Of a stretch of DNA of 64,000 nt, positions 27,457-34,920 are shown in pieces; the stretch's first letter is position 1, and the number at the start of each line of letters is the position of its first letter. Location of the stretch: positions 1 to 64,000 of the forward strand of contig NZ_JAERSE020000002.1 of NCBI RefSeq assembly GCF_016735585.2, written 5' to 3'. Under the pieces are notes generated by a model, which was not told the DNA's origin, ran no database searches, and saw only the letters and a program-made list of their open reading frames with translations. The stretch is from Chryseobacterium tagetis (GTDB lineage: Bacteria; Bacteroidota; Bacteroidia; Flavobacteriales; Weeksellaceae). A program made the translations under genes and the position numbers.

Positions 27457-28815
27457 TTATTTTTTAATGGATTCGTAGTATAAAATTTTGGACAGGAATG
27501 TGGTTTTATCACTTTCCACTCTATCATAATTAATCTTTGTCTTCATCTCTTTCGGAAAAGCCTGTTCCAACACCTCATCATTATAATTCAGGGAATGCAG
27601 GAATTCAAAATTCCCTTTATGATTCCCGATATTATATTGTGTCGCCATTCCGCCCCAATTGAAATAACTGCAAACCAAAATCATTCCATAGAAATACCAC
27701 AGCATCTGATTGAACAGAAAAGCATTGGTTTTTTGTTTCTGAATTTTGATGAAAGTAATTACCAGTCCAATAATACTCAATACTAAAAATGCATATACAC
27801 CGAGTCTTTTATATGTTAATCCTAACTCCTGAACATATTCCGTGTTTTTAGCCATCGCAGAAAATATTAAAACCGAATTCAGAACCACCCATATTTTAGC
27901 AAGTGTTTTTAGTATTCCCGCATTTTTATCAAAATTAAAAGCTCCTTTGAAATAGAACATAATGACTGCAATTGCCATAACAATACTGAATATGACAGCC
28001 ACTACTCTTTCATGGGTTTCATCTGAAAGCTGGGACGGTGTTTTCGGAGCTTCATAGAATTGTTCGTAGTTATAGGTGAAGATAAAGAATAAAAGCATCA
28101 CATTTAAGACTAAAAATGTTATGATACCGCTGGTTCTTTCCAGATTAAACGTCATAAAACTAAAAGATGCCTTTTGAGATCTTTGCTGAACCGAGAAGGT
28201 ATTGTTTAAGTAATAATTTTGTTTGTAGATAAATCTTTCCACAGAAAAATTCCAGAAATTGAAGGCGATAAAGAATCCTAAAATAGCAAGCCCGAAGAAA
28301 TCAAGGAAATTAAAGTCAAATTCAATATTTTCGAAAAGAGTGGCAAAATGATTACTTCCATAGGTATAGATACAGAAGAACACGATAATGAAAATAGCCG
28401 GAATCAGAATAATAGCGATCGTTTTCTGCAATATTCCTGATGTATTGAATTTCGGAAGCCATTTCTCAAAACTGAAAAAACGGCAAATAAAAGTGAAGAA
28501 ATTCGTCACAAAAACCGGAATGATAAAAAGAGATTTTAATTTCCGTGTTTTTGACTTAAGCCCCAGAAATAAGAGAGAAGCTGCCAAAGCTAAAAGTGAG
28601 GGAAAGTCACGGTACCATGCAAATGCAAAACTTGATAAAACGGAAGCTGCAAACAGAATATAAAACGTCTGGGTTTTATTTTTCTTTGGGGCAGTAAAAA
28701 AGGTAAGCAAGGCATAGACAATTCCGAGGATTCCCAGATTAATTCCCGGTGTTTCTCCATAAAAAAGCACAACGAAAAGTACGGTTGTCAAAAGAATAAG
28801 ATGATACGTTTTCAT
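27457..28815 (-). CDS. DUF4153/DUF4173-type multi-pass membrane protein
   Basis: A 452-residue protein with about 11-12 membrane helices and the body pattern of the DUF4173/DUF4153 proteins found beside regulators and sensors in many bacteria. Examples are FFCIYTYGSNHFATLFENI, LDFFGLAILGFFIAFNFWNFSVERFI and SDETHERVVAVIFSIVMA. A soluble C-terminal tail of about 50 residues follows. No function is established. It lies in a run of small membrane genes downstream of the palindrome at 30008-30027. Confidence 0.78.
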   Translation of the reverse strand: MKTYHLILLTTVLFVVLFYGETPGINLGILGIVYALLTFFTAPKKNKTQTFYILFAASVLSSFAFAWYRDFPSLLALAASLLFLGLKSKTRKLKSLFIIPVFVTNFFTFICRFFSFEKWLPKFNTSGILQKTIAIILIPAIFIIVFFCIYTYGSNHFATLFENIEFDFNFLDFFGLAILGFFIAFNFWNFSVERFIYKQNYYLNNTFSVQQRSQKASFSFMTFNLERTSGIITFLVLNVMLLFFIFTYNYEQFYEAPKTPSQLSDETHERVVAVIFSIVMAIAVIMFYFKGAFNFDKNAGILKTLAKIWVVLNSVLIFSAMAKNTEYVQELGLTYKRLGVYAFLVLSIIGLVITFIKIQKQKTNAFLFNQMLWYFYGMILVCSYFNWGGMATQYNIGNHKGNFEFLHSLNYNDEVLEQAFPKEMKTKINYDRVESDKTTFLSKILYYESIKK

Positions 28816-28839
28816 AAGTAAAGTTTTAATAAATAGAGT

Positions 28840-29325
28840 TTAATAAAGAACAGGAGTTTCTTTTTGTCTGAAAAAGTCATGGAGATGTTCAAAATTCTGC
28901 CAGAGCAGCGCCTCAAAATCCAAATGATGAAATGTTCTCATGTTTTGCCCTTTTCGGTAAGCATTCTTATACATTCTCATATATTCAGGAAGGATAAGGG
29001 TTCCCAGTACAATGGCAGCCAAAAGGTGTGCATTGAGTTTTCCGTTTCCCAACAGAAGATACTGCATGGCGATTTCTTCTTCAAATTGGGTTCCTATGCC
29101 TGTTATCAAATGATGCACATCATGATTTTCCATCTTGGGAATCATTGAAAAGCCATGTTTCTTATAAAATTCACCTAACTTTCTTCCTAAAGAGTCTTTA
29201 TGAAACTCCAGCAATTGTTTTTCATTAAACTGCCATTGTCTTTTCTTCTTCTTAAAATAGGTTCTATAGAGTTTTTGTGTTTTGTCGTAAATGAAGAGTA
29301 AGAATTTGACGCGTAGTTTTTTCAT
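28840..29325 (-). CDS. Coq4-like protein
   Basis: A 161-residue helical protein with the metal-site motif of Coq4: HDVHH at 68-72 followed after 11 residues by E84 (HDxxH-x11-E). In mitochondria Coq4 is needed for ubiquinone synthesis. Flavobacteria are known to use menaquinone, so a ubiquinone role is unlikely and the substrate here is open. The start is 9 bases after the upstream small membrane gene, the DUF4173-type gene follows after 24 bases, and all are probably co-transcribed. The motif is clear, but the rest of the protein is divergent, so I call similarity, not function. Confidence 0.7.
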   Translation of the reverse strand: MKKLRVKFLLFIYDKTQKLYRTYFKKKKRQWQFNEKQLLEFHKDSLGRKLGEFYKKHGFSMIPKMENHDVHHLITGIGTQFEEEIAMQYLLLGNGKLNAHLLAAIVLGTLILPEYMRMYKNAYRKGQNMRTFHHLDFEALLWQNFEHLHDFFRQKETPVLY

Positions 29326-29334
29326 AATTTTATT

Positions 29335-29625
29335 TTAATAATCAATTAGACATCCATAAATAAATGATACAGGAATATTAATCAAAAGCATCGATGCAGA
29401 TTTAAGGCAGATTTTCAGTTTAGATTGGTATAAGACCCCATAAGTAAGCAAGGAAAAAAATACCATGGCATTGATTAGTGTGAATACACAAAGAATCAAA
29501 CCGCCGAAAACAGCAAATTCAGTCATTATCCCCGAAAACAAGCTGAAAAACAAAATACTCCCTCCTAAAAAGGAAAATATAAATACCCATTTTCCAATAT
29601 TTAAAATATTTTTATCACTCATCAT
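29335..29625 (-). CDS. small membrane protein of unknown function
   Basis: A 96-residue protein with three hydrophobic helices (VFIFSFLGGSILFFSLFSG, FAVFGGLILCVFTLINAMVFF, SMLLINIPVSFIYGCLI). No recognisable domain. It directly precedes the Coq4-like gene in the same direction. Confidence 0.68.
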   Translation of the reverse strand: MMSDKNILNIGKWVFIFSFLGGSILFFSLFSGIMTEFAVFGGLILCVFTLINAMVFFSLLTYGVLYQSKLKICLKSASMLLINIPVSFIYGCLIDY

Positions 29626-29696
29626 TTATCCTTTAATTAAAGTAATCAGCAAAAGCTTTTTCAGGAAATCTTTTCTAGTCATGCTTTTCTTATGTA

Positions 29697-29987
29697 TTAA
29701 CTTCCTGCAAACGGACTCCCAAAAATCCCTACTGCCAGTTCTATCCAGATAAGAATGAGAGCAAGAATCACTGTTCCGCAAATAATGAATTTAACCGCAA
29801 GCGTTTTTTCAGAATTAATCACCCAATTGATGACTCCGGCCGTTCCAAAAAGTAAAATTGCTGCGATCATAAAATCCGGTAAAGACCAGTTGAAGCCCTG
29901 TATAAAGAGTGTACAGAAAAAAGCTGCTGCCAGTAGTAAGGCAGGAACAGCGAAAATCAGAATGTTGGTTGGTTTTAGTGTTTTCAT
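29697..29987 (-). CDS. small membrane protein of unknown function
   Basis: A 96-residue protein with three membrane helices (ILIFAVPALLLAAAFFCTLFI, FMIAAILLFGTAGVINWVI, FIICGTVILALILIWIELAVG). It is the first gene of the leftward group 29987-26929 and carries a palindrome with an embedded -7 box 20-40 bases upstream (30008-30027), so it is likely controlled by the regulator next door. The function is unknown. Confidence 0.7.
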   Translation of the reverse strand: MKTLKPTNILIFAVPALLLAAAFFCTLFIQGFNWSLPDFMIAAILLFGTAGVINWVINSEKTLAVKFIICGTVILALILIWIELAVGIFGSPFAGS

Positions 29988-30007
29988 ATTATTACAATTT
30001 ACAAAGC

Positions 30008-30027
30008 ACTTTGAAATACAAAGTTAA
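30008..30027 (-). promoter_or_regulatory. operator-like palindrome, copy B
   Basis: ACTTTG-AAATA-CAAAGT inverted repeat. The whole 20 bases are identical to copy A at 31591-31610. On the minus strand the palindrome contains TAACTTTG (30019-30026), which matches the TAnnTTTG -7 box. No good -33 box is seen. It sits upstream of the gene at 29987. Confidence 0.6.
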
Positions 30028-30047
30028 AATTCAAAAAAAAATAGATC

Positions 30048-30338
30048 TTATATTCCTAATAATTTTTCAAGTGCATTTAAATGTTCCGTAAATGCCAATC
30101 TTCCGGCTTGTGTTACCCGGTAAGAGGTCTTTGGCTTTTTTCCTACAAATTCTTTTTTTACTTCTATATAATTAGACTTTTCCAGTGCACTGCTATGACT
30201 TGCCAGATTGCCGTCTGTAATTTCCAAAAGGTTTTTCATCTCCGAAAAATCAACCCAGTCGTTCACCATAAGAACAGACATAATGCCCAATCTTACACGA
30301 CTTTCAAATTCTTTGTTGAGTTGATTTATCTTGATCAT
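30048..30338 (-). CDS. winged-helix transcriptional regulator (HTH_34-like)
   Basis: A 96-residue DNA-binding protein of the small winged-helix type, related to ArsR/MarR domains. The recognition region is MKNLLEITDGNLASHSSALEKSNYIEVKKEFVGKKPKTSYRVTQAGRLAF, where the wing is YIEVKKEFVGKKPKTSYRV. There is no metal-binding cysteine set. It is the third gene of the leftward group 31583-30048, two bases after its neighbour. Matching palindromes in front of both flanking gene groups make it the likely binder of those sites. Confidence 0.85.
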   Translation of the reverse strand: MIKINQLNKEFESRVRLGIMSVLMVNDWVDFSEMKNLLEITDGNLASHSSALEKSNYIEVKKEFVGKKPKTSYRVTQAGRLAFTEHLNALEKLLGI

Positions 30339-30340
30339 TT

Positions 30341-30964
30341 TTAATTTTCTTTAGGAAAGCATTGAGGCCCAATCGCCCCGCCTCCATATTCTAACATTAA
30401 GTTTCTATTTACCAGAATATACTCACACTTGCAATTATATTCACTTCTATCTGTTTTACTATCTTGAAAAATATTAAATGAATACATTCCAAGACCACTC
30501 CTTTTAAAACCAATTTTTATGGGCTTACCATCTTCTACAGATATACAATTAGCTTTATCCAATCTTTTTTTTAATTCTGTAACTTCTTTTACATTCCACT
30601 TTAACAAGCTTCTTAGATCATCTTTTTGCAAAACATCAGTACTTATATCCCATTCCTGATATATTACATGAGACCTAGACAAAGAATCTTTAGATATTAC
30701 CTGGAGCCTTGCAAGAGTATTATCATCTTTGAATTCTATATCTACCCAATAATCTTCAGGCTTTATATGATTATAATAATGTATTAATTCTGAAATTTCT
30801 TTTTCTTTAGAATAATATTTATCTTTAAGCTCTGAAGCAGAATACTTTTTATCAAAACTTCCAAAAGCCGCTGCAACCATAAAGGACATCACTGCAAAAC
30901 CAATTATCAATAATCCACCTACAGAAGCTAGAATAATTAAGAAGTATTTCAGAAACTTGTTCAT
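30341..30964 (-). CDS. membrane-anchored protein of unknown function
   Basis: A 207-residue protein with one N-terminal membrane helix (LKYFLIILASVGGLLIIGFAVMSFMVAAAF) and a soluble rest (KYSASELKDKYYSKEKEISELIHYYNHIKPEDYWVDIEF ...). There are three cysteines near the end. It lies between the 5-helix protein gene and the regulator gene with gaps of one and two bases, a clear operon. I know no family. Confidence 0.72.
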   Translation of the reverse strand: MNKFLKYFLIILASVGGLLIIGFAVMSFMVAAAFGSFDKKYSASELKDKYYSKEKEISELIHYYNHIKPEDYWVDIEFKDDNTLARLQVISKDSLSRSHVIYQEWDISTDVLQKDDLRSLLKWNVKEVTELKKRLDKANCISVEDGKPIKIGFKRSGLGMYSFNIFQDSKTDRSEYNCKCEYILVNRNLMLEYGGGAIGPQCFPKEN

Positions 30965-30965
30965 C

Positions 30966-31583
30966 CTATTTATACTTCTTATGCATAATCAATCCATACA
31001 CCACATGCAGTACGCCAAAGCCAATCATCCAGAAAAGCAATCCCCAACCCAAAAAGAAAAGGGAAATCAAGCCTAAAACAATTTCAAAATATCCCAAATA
31101 TTTTACATCTGTTAAAGTATACCGTTCTGCACTTACCAAAGCCAATCCATAAAAAATCAGCGTTGCCGGAGCAATAAAAACGAAAAGATGATGATAAAGA
31201 AGCGCCAGACAAAAAAATCCTCCCGCCACCAAAGGCACTGCAAAAGTAATCAAAAGTCTTTTGGTTGTAGCATCCCATATCTTCAATCCTTTCTTTTTAC
31301 TCTTGCTTGCTGTAAAAATATACCCGCTAAGAAGAGCAGCTGCTAAAATAACAAGCCCAATTACCACAAGTTCTTTTACCAATGACGGCCCGAAAACGTT
31401 TCTTTCCCCGTCAAAGTAATCAATCCCTTCTCTCTGAAAAACAAAATAGACATAGATTGCTCCTATAATGGCAGACAACCCGGCAAATACTCCAGACAGT
31501 CCGCTAAGAGAAATAAATCTTGAAGAACGCTCCATCATAGAACGTATATGAGATAAGTCTTCCTGATAGTTTTTTGATTCCAT
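30966..31583 (-). CDS. multi-pass membrane protein of unknown function
   Basis: About 205 residues with a soluble N-terminal stretch (MESKNYQEDLSHIRSMMERSS) and five or more membrane helices. I chose the ATG at 31583 rather than the upstream one at 31631, because the promoter and operator (31591-31632) lie between them. The N-terminal block MxxRSSRFISLSGLSGVFAG recurs in Bacteroidetes proteins next to small winged-helix regulators (from memory). It is the first gene of the regulator operon. Confidence 0.75.
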   Translation of the reverse strand: MESKNYQEDLSHIRSMMERSSRFISLSGLSGVFAGLSAIIGAIYVYFVFQREGIDYFDGERNVFGPSLVKELVVIGLVILAAALLSGYIFTASKSKKKGLKIWDATTKRLLITFAVPLVAGGFFCLALLYHHLFVFIAPATLIFYGLALVSAERYTLTDVKYLGYFEIVLGLISLFFLGWGLLFWMIGFGVLHVVYGLIMHKKYK

Positions 31584-31590
31584 ATAAAGA

Positions 31591-31610
31591 ACTTTGAAAT
31601 ACAAAGTTAA
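31591..31610 (-). promoter_or_regulatory. operator-like palindrome, copy A
   Basis: ACTTTG-AAATA-CAAAGT, extended here to AACTTTG / CAAAGTT arms. It overlaps the -7 box TAACTTTG (31602-31609), so a bound protein would block the promoter. Identical 20 bases occur at 30008-30027. Confidence 0.65.
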
Positions 31611-31647
31611 TAAAGAAAAAGAAATATCCAAATAAATTTGGATATTT
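31602..31647 (-). promoter_or_regulatory. promoter of the winged-helix regulator operon with second palindrome
   Basis: Minus-strand TTTG (31629-31632), 19 bases, TAACTTTG (31602-31609). The -33 box lies in a second perfect palindrome, AAATATCCAAAT-AA-ATTTGGATATTT (31622-31647), so the two core promoter elements are each covered by a different inverted repeat. Confidence 0.68.
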
Positions 31648-31747
31648 TACTATATAAATCTGCAAAGCCAAAAAGGGATGGTAATAGTTTTTTATTTCAA
31701 TACGTCTCCTTAAGCCCTATCAAACAGAAAAAATCTACAAGTGATCT

Positions 31748-32383
31748 TTAAGAAATGTTCTTCAGGCGATCACTCCACTTCTCCAATATTTCTTTTCCCT
31801 CATCATCGGTAAGGCGATCAACCGAAAAATGGATTTCGGAAGGCAATACGGAAAATCCAACAAATTCGAGAATACCTGTTTTAATGGGATGCAGGATATC
31901 GTCTATCTTACCATATCTTTCTGCAACGTAATTCTTTTCGGGACCACCTGTCGTTATAGACAGCAAAGCTTTTCGTCCTTTCAGCAAACCCGATTCGTAG
32001 ATTTTTCCGTTATCATAGAACTTACCCATCGTAAAAACTTTATCTACCCAACCTTTTAGGAGAGCAGGAACAGAAAACCACCAAAGCGGAAACTGCCATA
32101 TCATTACATCACACCAAAATACTTTATCCTGCTCCGTTTGTATGTCTTCTGCGAATGTATTGTTATGGAAAGCGAAGACCTCTTCATGCTGCTGGTTAAA
32201 ATGTGCTTTATCTTTTTCTCCCTTAAAATTTCCTCTGCCCGAAACAGGATTAAAATCCATACGGTACAGATCAGACGTCTTCACTTCATGCCCTGCTTGC
32301 TGCAAGGCTTCAATAGCAGTCCGGAAAAGCACTGCATTAAAACTATTCGGCTCCGGATGCGCTAATACGATTAATATTTTCAT
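31748..32383 (-). CDS. NAD(P)H dehydrogenase (quinone), MdaB/KefF-like flavodoxin fold
   Basis: A 211-residue FAD- or FMN-dependent quinone reductase. The flavodoxin-like start MKILIVLAHPEPNSFNAVLF binds the phosphate, and the segment WQFPLWWFSVPALLKGWVDKVFTMGKFY with the later LSITTGGPEKNY is the family signature. It reduces quinones by two electrons to avoid semiquinone stress. It is divergent from a HxlR regulator, the usual arrangement for control by quinone or electrophile stress. Confidence 0.9.
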   Translation of the reverse strand: MKILIVLAHPEPNSFNAVLFRTAIEALQQAGHEVKTSDLYRMDFNPVSGRGNFKGEKDKAHFNQQHEEVFAFHNNTFAEDIQTEQDKVFWCDVMIWQFPLWWFSVPALLKGWVDKVFTMGKFYDNGKIYESGLLKGRKALLSITTGGPEKNYVAERYGKIDDILHPIKTGILEFVGFSVLPSEIHFSVDRLTDDEGKEILEKWSDRLKNIS

Positions 32384-32421
32384 TGTTTCTTTAGAATTAA
32401 ATTAAACTATCATAATTATAG

Positions 32422-32476
32422 TTGCAAAATTATTTTGAGTCCTTTACATTTGCAATACCTATCGAAATAGATAGGT
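32422..32476. promoter_or_regulatory. divergent promoters and HxlR operator candidate
   Basis: The perfect inverted repeat ACCTATC-(6)-GATAGGT (32457-32476) lies in the 111-base divergent spacer. Rightward: TACATTTG at 32445-32452 with TTG 20 bases upstream. Leftward: TAATTTTG at 32425-32432 with a partial ATTG box 20 bases upstream. The repeat lies downstream of the rightward -7 and over the leftward -33 area, a fit for control of both genes by the HxlR protein. Confidence 0.6.
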
Positions 32477-32494
32477 GGAAAAAACAGGTACGGT

Positions 32495-32872
32495 ATGAAA
32501 GCAGAATGTATTGGTGACTATGTAACATTGCAAGGAAAAAATTATCCCTGCACCGTAAGTCTGACGATGGATCTTGTCGGCGGAAAGTGGAAAGCCGTGA
32601 TCCTTTATCATTTAAAAGACGGAATGAAAAGATACAATGAGCTTCGTAAGGAAATTCCCTCCGTTACCGAAATGACATTAAGCCTGCAACTGAAGCAATT
32701 GGAAAAAGACGGTCTGATATCCCGAAAAGTCTATGGTAAAAAGCCGCCCATCAAAGTTGTTTACAGCTTAACCAATTTAGGAAACAGCTTTGTTCCTGTT
32801 CTGGAAGCCATTACTGAATGGGGCAATAAAGTCGTTACCGAAAAAGGAGAATTCATATCGGCCGAAGGATAA
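32495..32872 (+). CDS. HxlR family transcriptional regulator
   Basis: A 125-residue winged-helix regulator. The HxlR signature is complete: CTVSLTMDLVGGKWKAVILYHLKDGMKRYNELRKEIPSVTEMTLSLQLKQLEKDGLISRKVY, followed by VVYSLTNLG. Two cysteines (C5, C19) near the N terminus could sense electrophiles, as known for QorR/HypR relatives; that is inference. It is divergent from the quinone reductase gene, its likely target. Confidence 0.92.
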   Translation: MKAECIGDYVTLQGKNYPCTVSLTMDLVGGKWKAVILYHLKDGMKRYNELRKEIPSVTEMTLSLQLKQLEKDGLISRKVYGKKPPIKVVYSLTNLGNSFVPVLEAITEWGNKVVTEKGEFISAEG

Positions 32873-32873
32873 A

Positions 32874-32915
32874 AAAAGCACAAGAGGTTTTCAGGAAAAG
32901 TACTTGTGCTTTTTG
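32874..32915. repeat. 42-base hairpin repeat, copy 1 (also terminator)
   Basis: Stem AAAAGCACAAG / CTTGTGCTTTT around an 18-base loop, starting right after the HxlR stop and ending in T-rich DNA. It works as a terminator on both strands. All 42 bases are identical to copy 2 at 33904-33945. Confidence 0.85.
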
Positions 32916-32938
32916 TTTATATAATACTGTGGATAATC

Positions 32939-33814
32939 TTATTGCAAAATTCCGAATTTCCTGTTTTTAAAATCAATAACTATTTTCTTATCAAGAAAAA
33001 ATACATTTCCGATAATTCCATCAATTTTATCATTCTCAAATCCAAAAAGATCATTGTCGGAATACCAAAGTTCTTTTGTTTTAAATTTATTTTTCCCAAT
33101 AAAAATTTGCTTGTCAATTTCAACGGATTTTACAATTAAAGGATTGTTAAAGTTTTTGATATTTAAACTATCACCCGCTTTTGAACCACTAATCAGTTTT
33201 TCAAAATTTTTCCTGTAAGTAAATATCGGAAAGATGCTTGCTCCGCTATCATACTGAAAATGATAGGTTATTTCATCAATGTTTAACGGAATTATTGGTT
33301 TATTATTGATAATATTAATATCTACAAAAACTGTCTTTTCAATTTGTTTTTTAGAAAGCTGATCCGTTACTAAAATTTGATTTTTAGGAAAGTCAATTAT
33401 TAGAATCTTGTCCTGAAAGATATCTGCACCCACAACTCCGCAAACCTCATCCTGCTCAAAATTTAGAAGCCCCATAAGTTTGTAGTTACTCTTCTCAAAT
33501 TCTCCAATTTTAATATTTTGATTTTCAATAGAAAAAATCTGATGGCCCGCCGCTTCTGAATTTTTATCAATTTTACGATCTTTAATGAATTGAGCATTTT
33601 CAAAACATTTATCATAAATCAAAGTTGTATTTGCCCCCAGATCAAATTGAAATCTGTATTCTTTATTTTCAATTTTAAAGGGAACACTCATCGCTATCTT
33701 TTCAATTAATTTTCCATTCAGAGAATCTTTTTCCCATTTAAAATCTATTTTTTGAGCATAGGCATTCTGAATCTGACATAAAAATAAAACCAATAAAACT
33801 ACTGTTTTCTTCAT
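32939..33814 (-). CDS. secreted retropepsin-like aspartyl protease
   Basis: A 291-residue protein with a signal peptide (1-20, ending AYAQ) and two aspartyl-protease half sites: FDLGANTT (D58) and YDSGASIF (D189). A single chain with two DxGA motifs is like a fused pair of retropepsin units. The first site has Leu in place of the usual Ser/Thr, which may matter for activity. Later strands such as GIIGNVFFLDKKIVIDFKNRKFGI fit the fold. The substrate is unknown. The gene is flanked by two identical hairpin elements. Confidence 0.8.
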   Translation of the reverse strand: MKKTVVLLVLFLCQIQNAYAQKIDFKWEKDSLNGKLIEKIAMSVPFKIENKEYRFQFDLGANTTLIYDKCFENAQFIKDRKIDKNSEAAGHQIFSIENQNIKIGEFEKSNYKLMGLLNFEQDEVCGVVGADIFQDKILIIDFPKNQILVTDQLSKKQIEKTVFVDINIINNKPIIPLNIDEITYHFQYDSGASIFPIFTYRKNFEKLISGSKAGDSLNIKNFNNPLIVKSVEIDKQIFIGKNKFKTKELWYSDNDLFGFENDKIDGIIGNVFFLDKKIVIDFKNRKFGILQ

Positions 33815-33845
33815 AATTTAGCTTATAAGATAGGATTTGAATGAT

Positions 33846-33865
33846 ACTGTCTGTAGCCAGACAGT
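33846..33865. other. perfect hairpin upstream of the aspartyl protease gene
   Basis: ACTGTCTG-TAGC-CAGACAGT, an 8-base stem with a 4-base loop, 32 bases upstream of the leftward start. It may be an operator or leader hairpin; no T tract follows in the gene direction. Confidence 0.45.
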
Positions 33866-33903
33866 TTAGTTATTTTACGAATATAAAACTTTTCACTGAG
33901 ATC

Positions 33904-33967
33904 AAAAGCACAAGAGGTTTTCAGGAAAAGTACTTGTGCTTTTTGAGAAAACCTCTTGTGCTTTTGG
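33904..33967. repeat. 42-base hairpin repeat, copy 2, with extra inverted arm
   Basis: Bases 33904-33945 are identical to copy 1. They are followed by GAAAACCTCTTGTGCTTTT, which is the exact reverse complement of the first 19 bases of the repeat. The element can therefore fold as the short stem of copy 1 or as a longer 19-base stem. The spacer 33815-34126 otherwise holds only the hairpin at 33846 and a weak terminator. Confidence 0.8.
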
Positions 33968-34080
33968 TAAGCTCGTGCGATGTAGTTACAAAAGGCTTCA
34001 GGTAAAAATAATACTGAAATGATAAATTAAAAGGAAACTTATCTTCGATCTCAGTTTATTGTGATGTGATATATTCAAAA

Positions 34081-34112
34081 AAAACAAAGGGCATCTTAAC
34101 AAATGTCCTTAT
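34081..34112 (-). terminator. likely terminator of the GLPGLI gene
   Basis: An 8-base stem (AAGGACAT / ATGCCCTT, one mismatch on this strand) followed by TGTTTTTTTTG, 15 bases after the stop. Confidence 0.5.
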
Positions 34113-34126
34113 CTGTTATATAGAGG

Positions 34127-34918
34127 TTAATGAGCATACATAGTCTCCCATTCAAACGATTTTTCAAGACCGGGCCTTTTTTGAAAAGTTCCATTTTCAA
34201 TTTTGGTTCCCTGTGGCATGCTGTTTACAATATCGGTCATTTCTTTATGAAGTAAAGCTTCTTTCATTTCCACAAATTCCTTCATATTCATTTTAGGATA
34301 GCGGTCTAGTTTTGGAGTAAAATTTATATCCGGGTCAACGGATAATTCTACTTTTTCAGCTTTCCATATATTGAAGTTTTTATTATTCTCTCTGACATCC
34401 AAGATCACTCCCGGAAGCCCGAAGAATTTAAAAGGTCCTACAGAGTAAGGCAGCTCTTTCGTAAAATAGGCAGTTACTTCCGACCCTCTAAAATTAGCCG
34501 TTGCTTTTATGCAATGATACCCAAGGATTTTATTTGTTTTCGTCTCGTCAATTTTCCAGACCGGTTTGGCTACGTTATCATGAATAAAGTATTTCATTTC
34601 CCTATTTAAACCAGTAAAAAAGAAATCTTTTGTTTTTCCATTATCAGTAATTTTTGAAATAAAATAATTTTTACTCACAGGCTTACTGCTTTTCTTAATT
34701 GCTGATGTAGTACCTCCGGAATTAAAACTAATAATAGAATCCTGAATTGAAATCACATAAAGATCTTCATATAAGGTCGCAATAGGTGATCTGACATGAT
34801 AATATTTTACATGGACCTGCTGAGCAAGTCCATGCGTAAAAAACACTATAAATGAAATCGTAAAAGTTATTCTTTTTAAAATCAGATTATATATTTTACA
34901 AATTCTGCAATATTTCAC
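34127..34918 (-). CDS. GLPGLI family protein
   Basis: A 263-residue exported protein of the GLPGLI family, named for a motif seen here as FFGLPGVILDV. A hydrophobic export signal lies at about residues 13-32, ending HGLAQ. Family context elsewhere is TonB receptors and outer membrane export in Bacteroidetes; its function is not established. It starts 2 bases after the upstream lipoprotein gene, so the two form an operon. The start is uncertain by several codons, since the first 12 residues are not needed for the signal. Confidence 0.85.
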   Translation of the reverse strand: MKYCRICKIYNLILKRITFTISFIVFFTHGLAQQVHVKYYHVRSPIATLYEDLYVISIQDSIISFNSGGTTSAIKKSSKPVSKNYFISKITDNGKTKDFFFTGLNREMKYFIHDNVAKPVWKIDETKTNKILGYHCIKATANFRGSEVTAYFTKELPYSVGPFKFFGLPGVILDVRENNKNFNIWKAEKVELSVDPDINFTPKLDRYPKMNMKEFVEMKEALLHKEMTDIVNSMPQGTKIENGTFQKRPGLEKSFEWETMYAH

Positions 34919-34920
34919 TT

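Noticed and set aside
32906..33139. A 77-codon plus-strand frame after the HxlR gene
   Set aside because: It starts in the terminator hairpin and runs antisense to the aspartyl protease gene.
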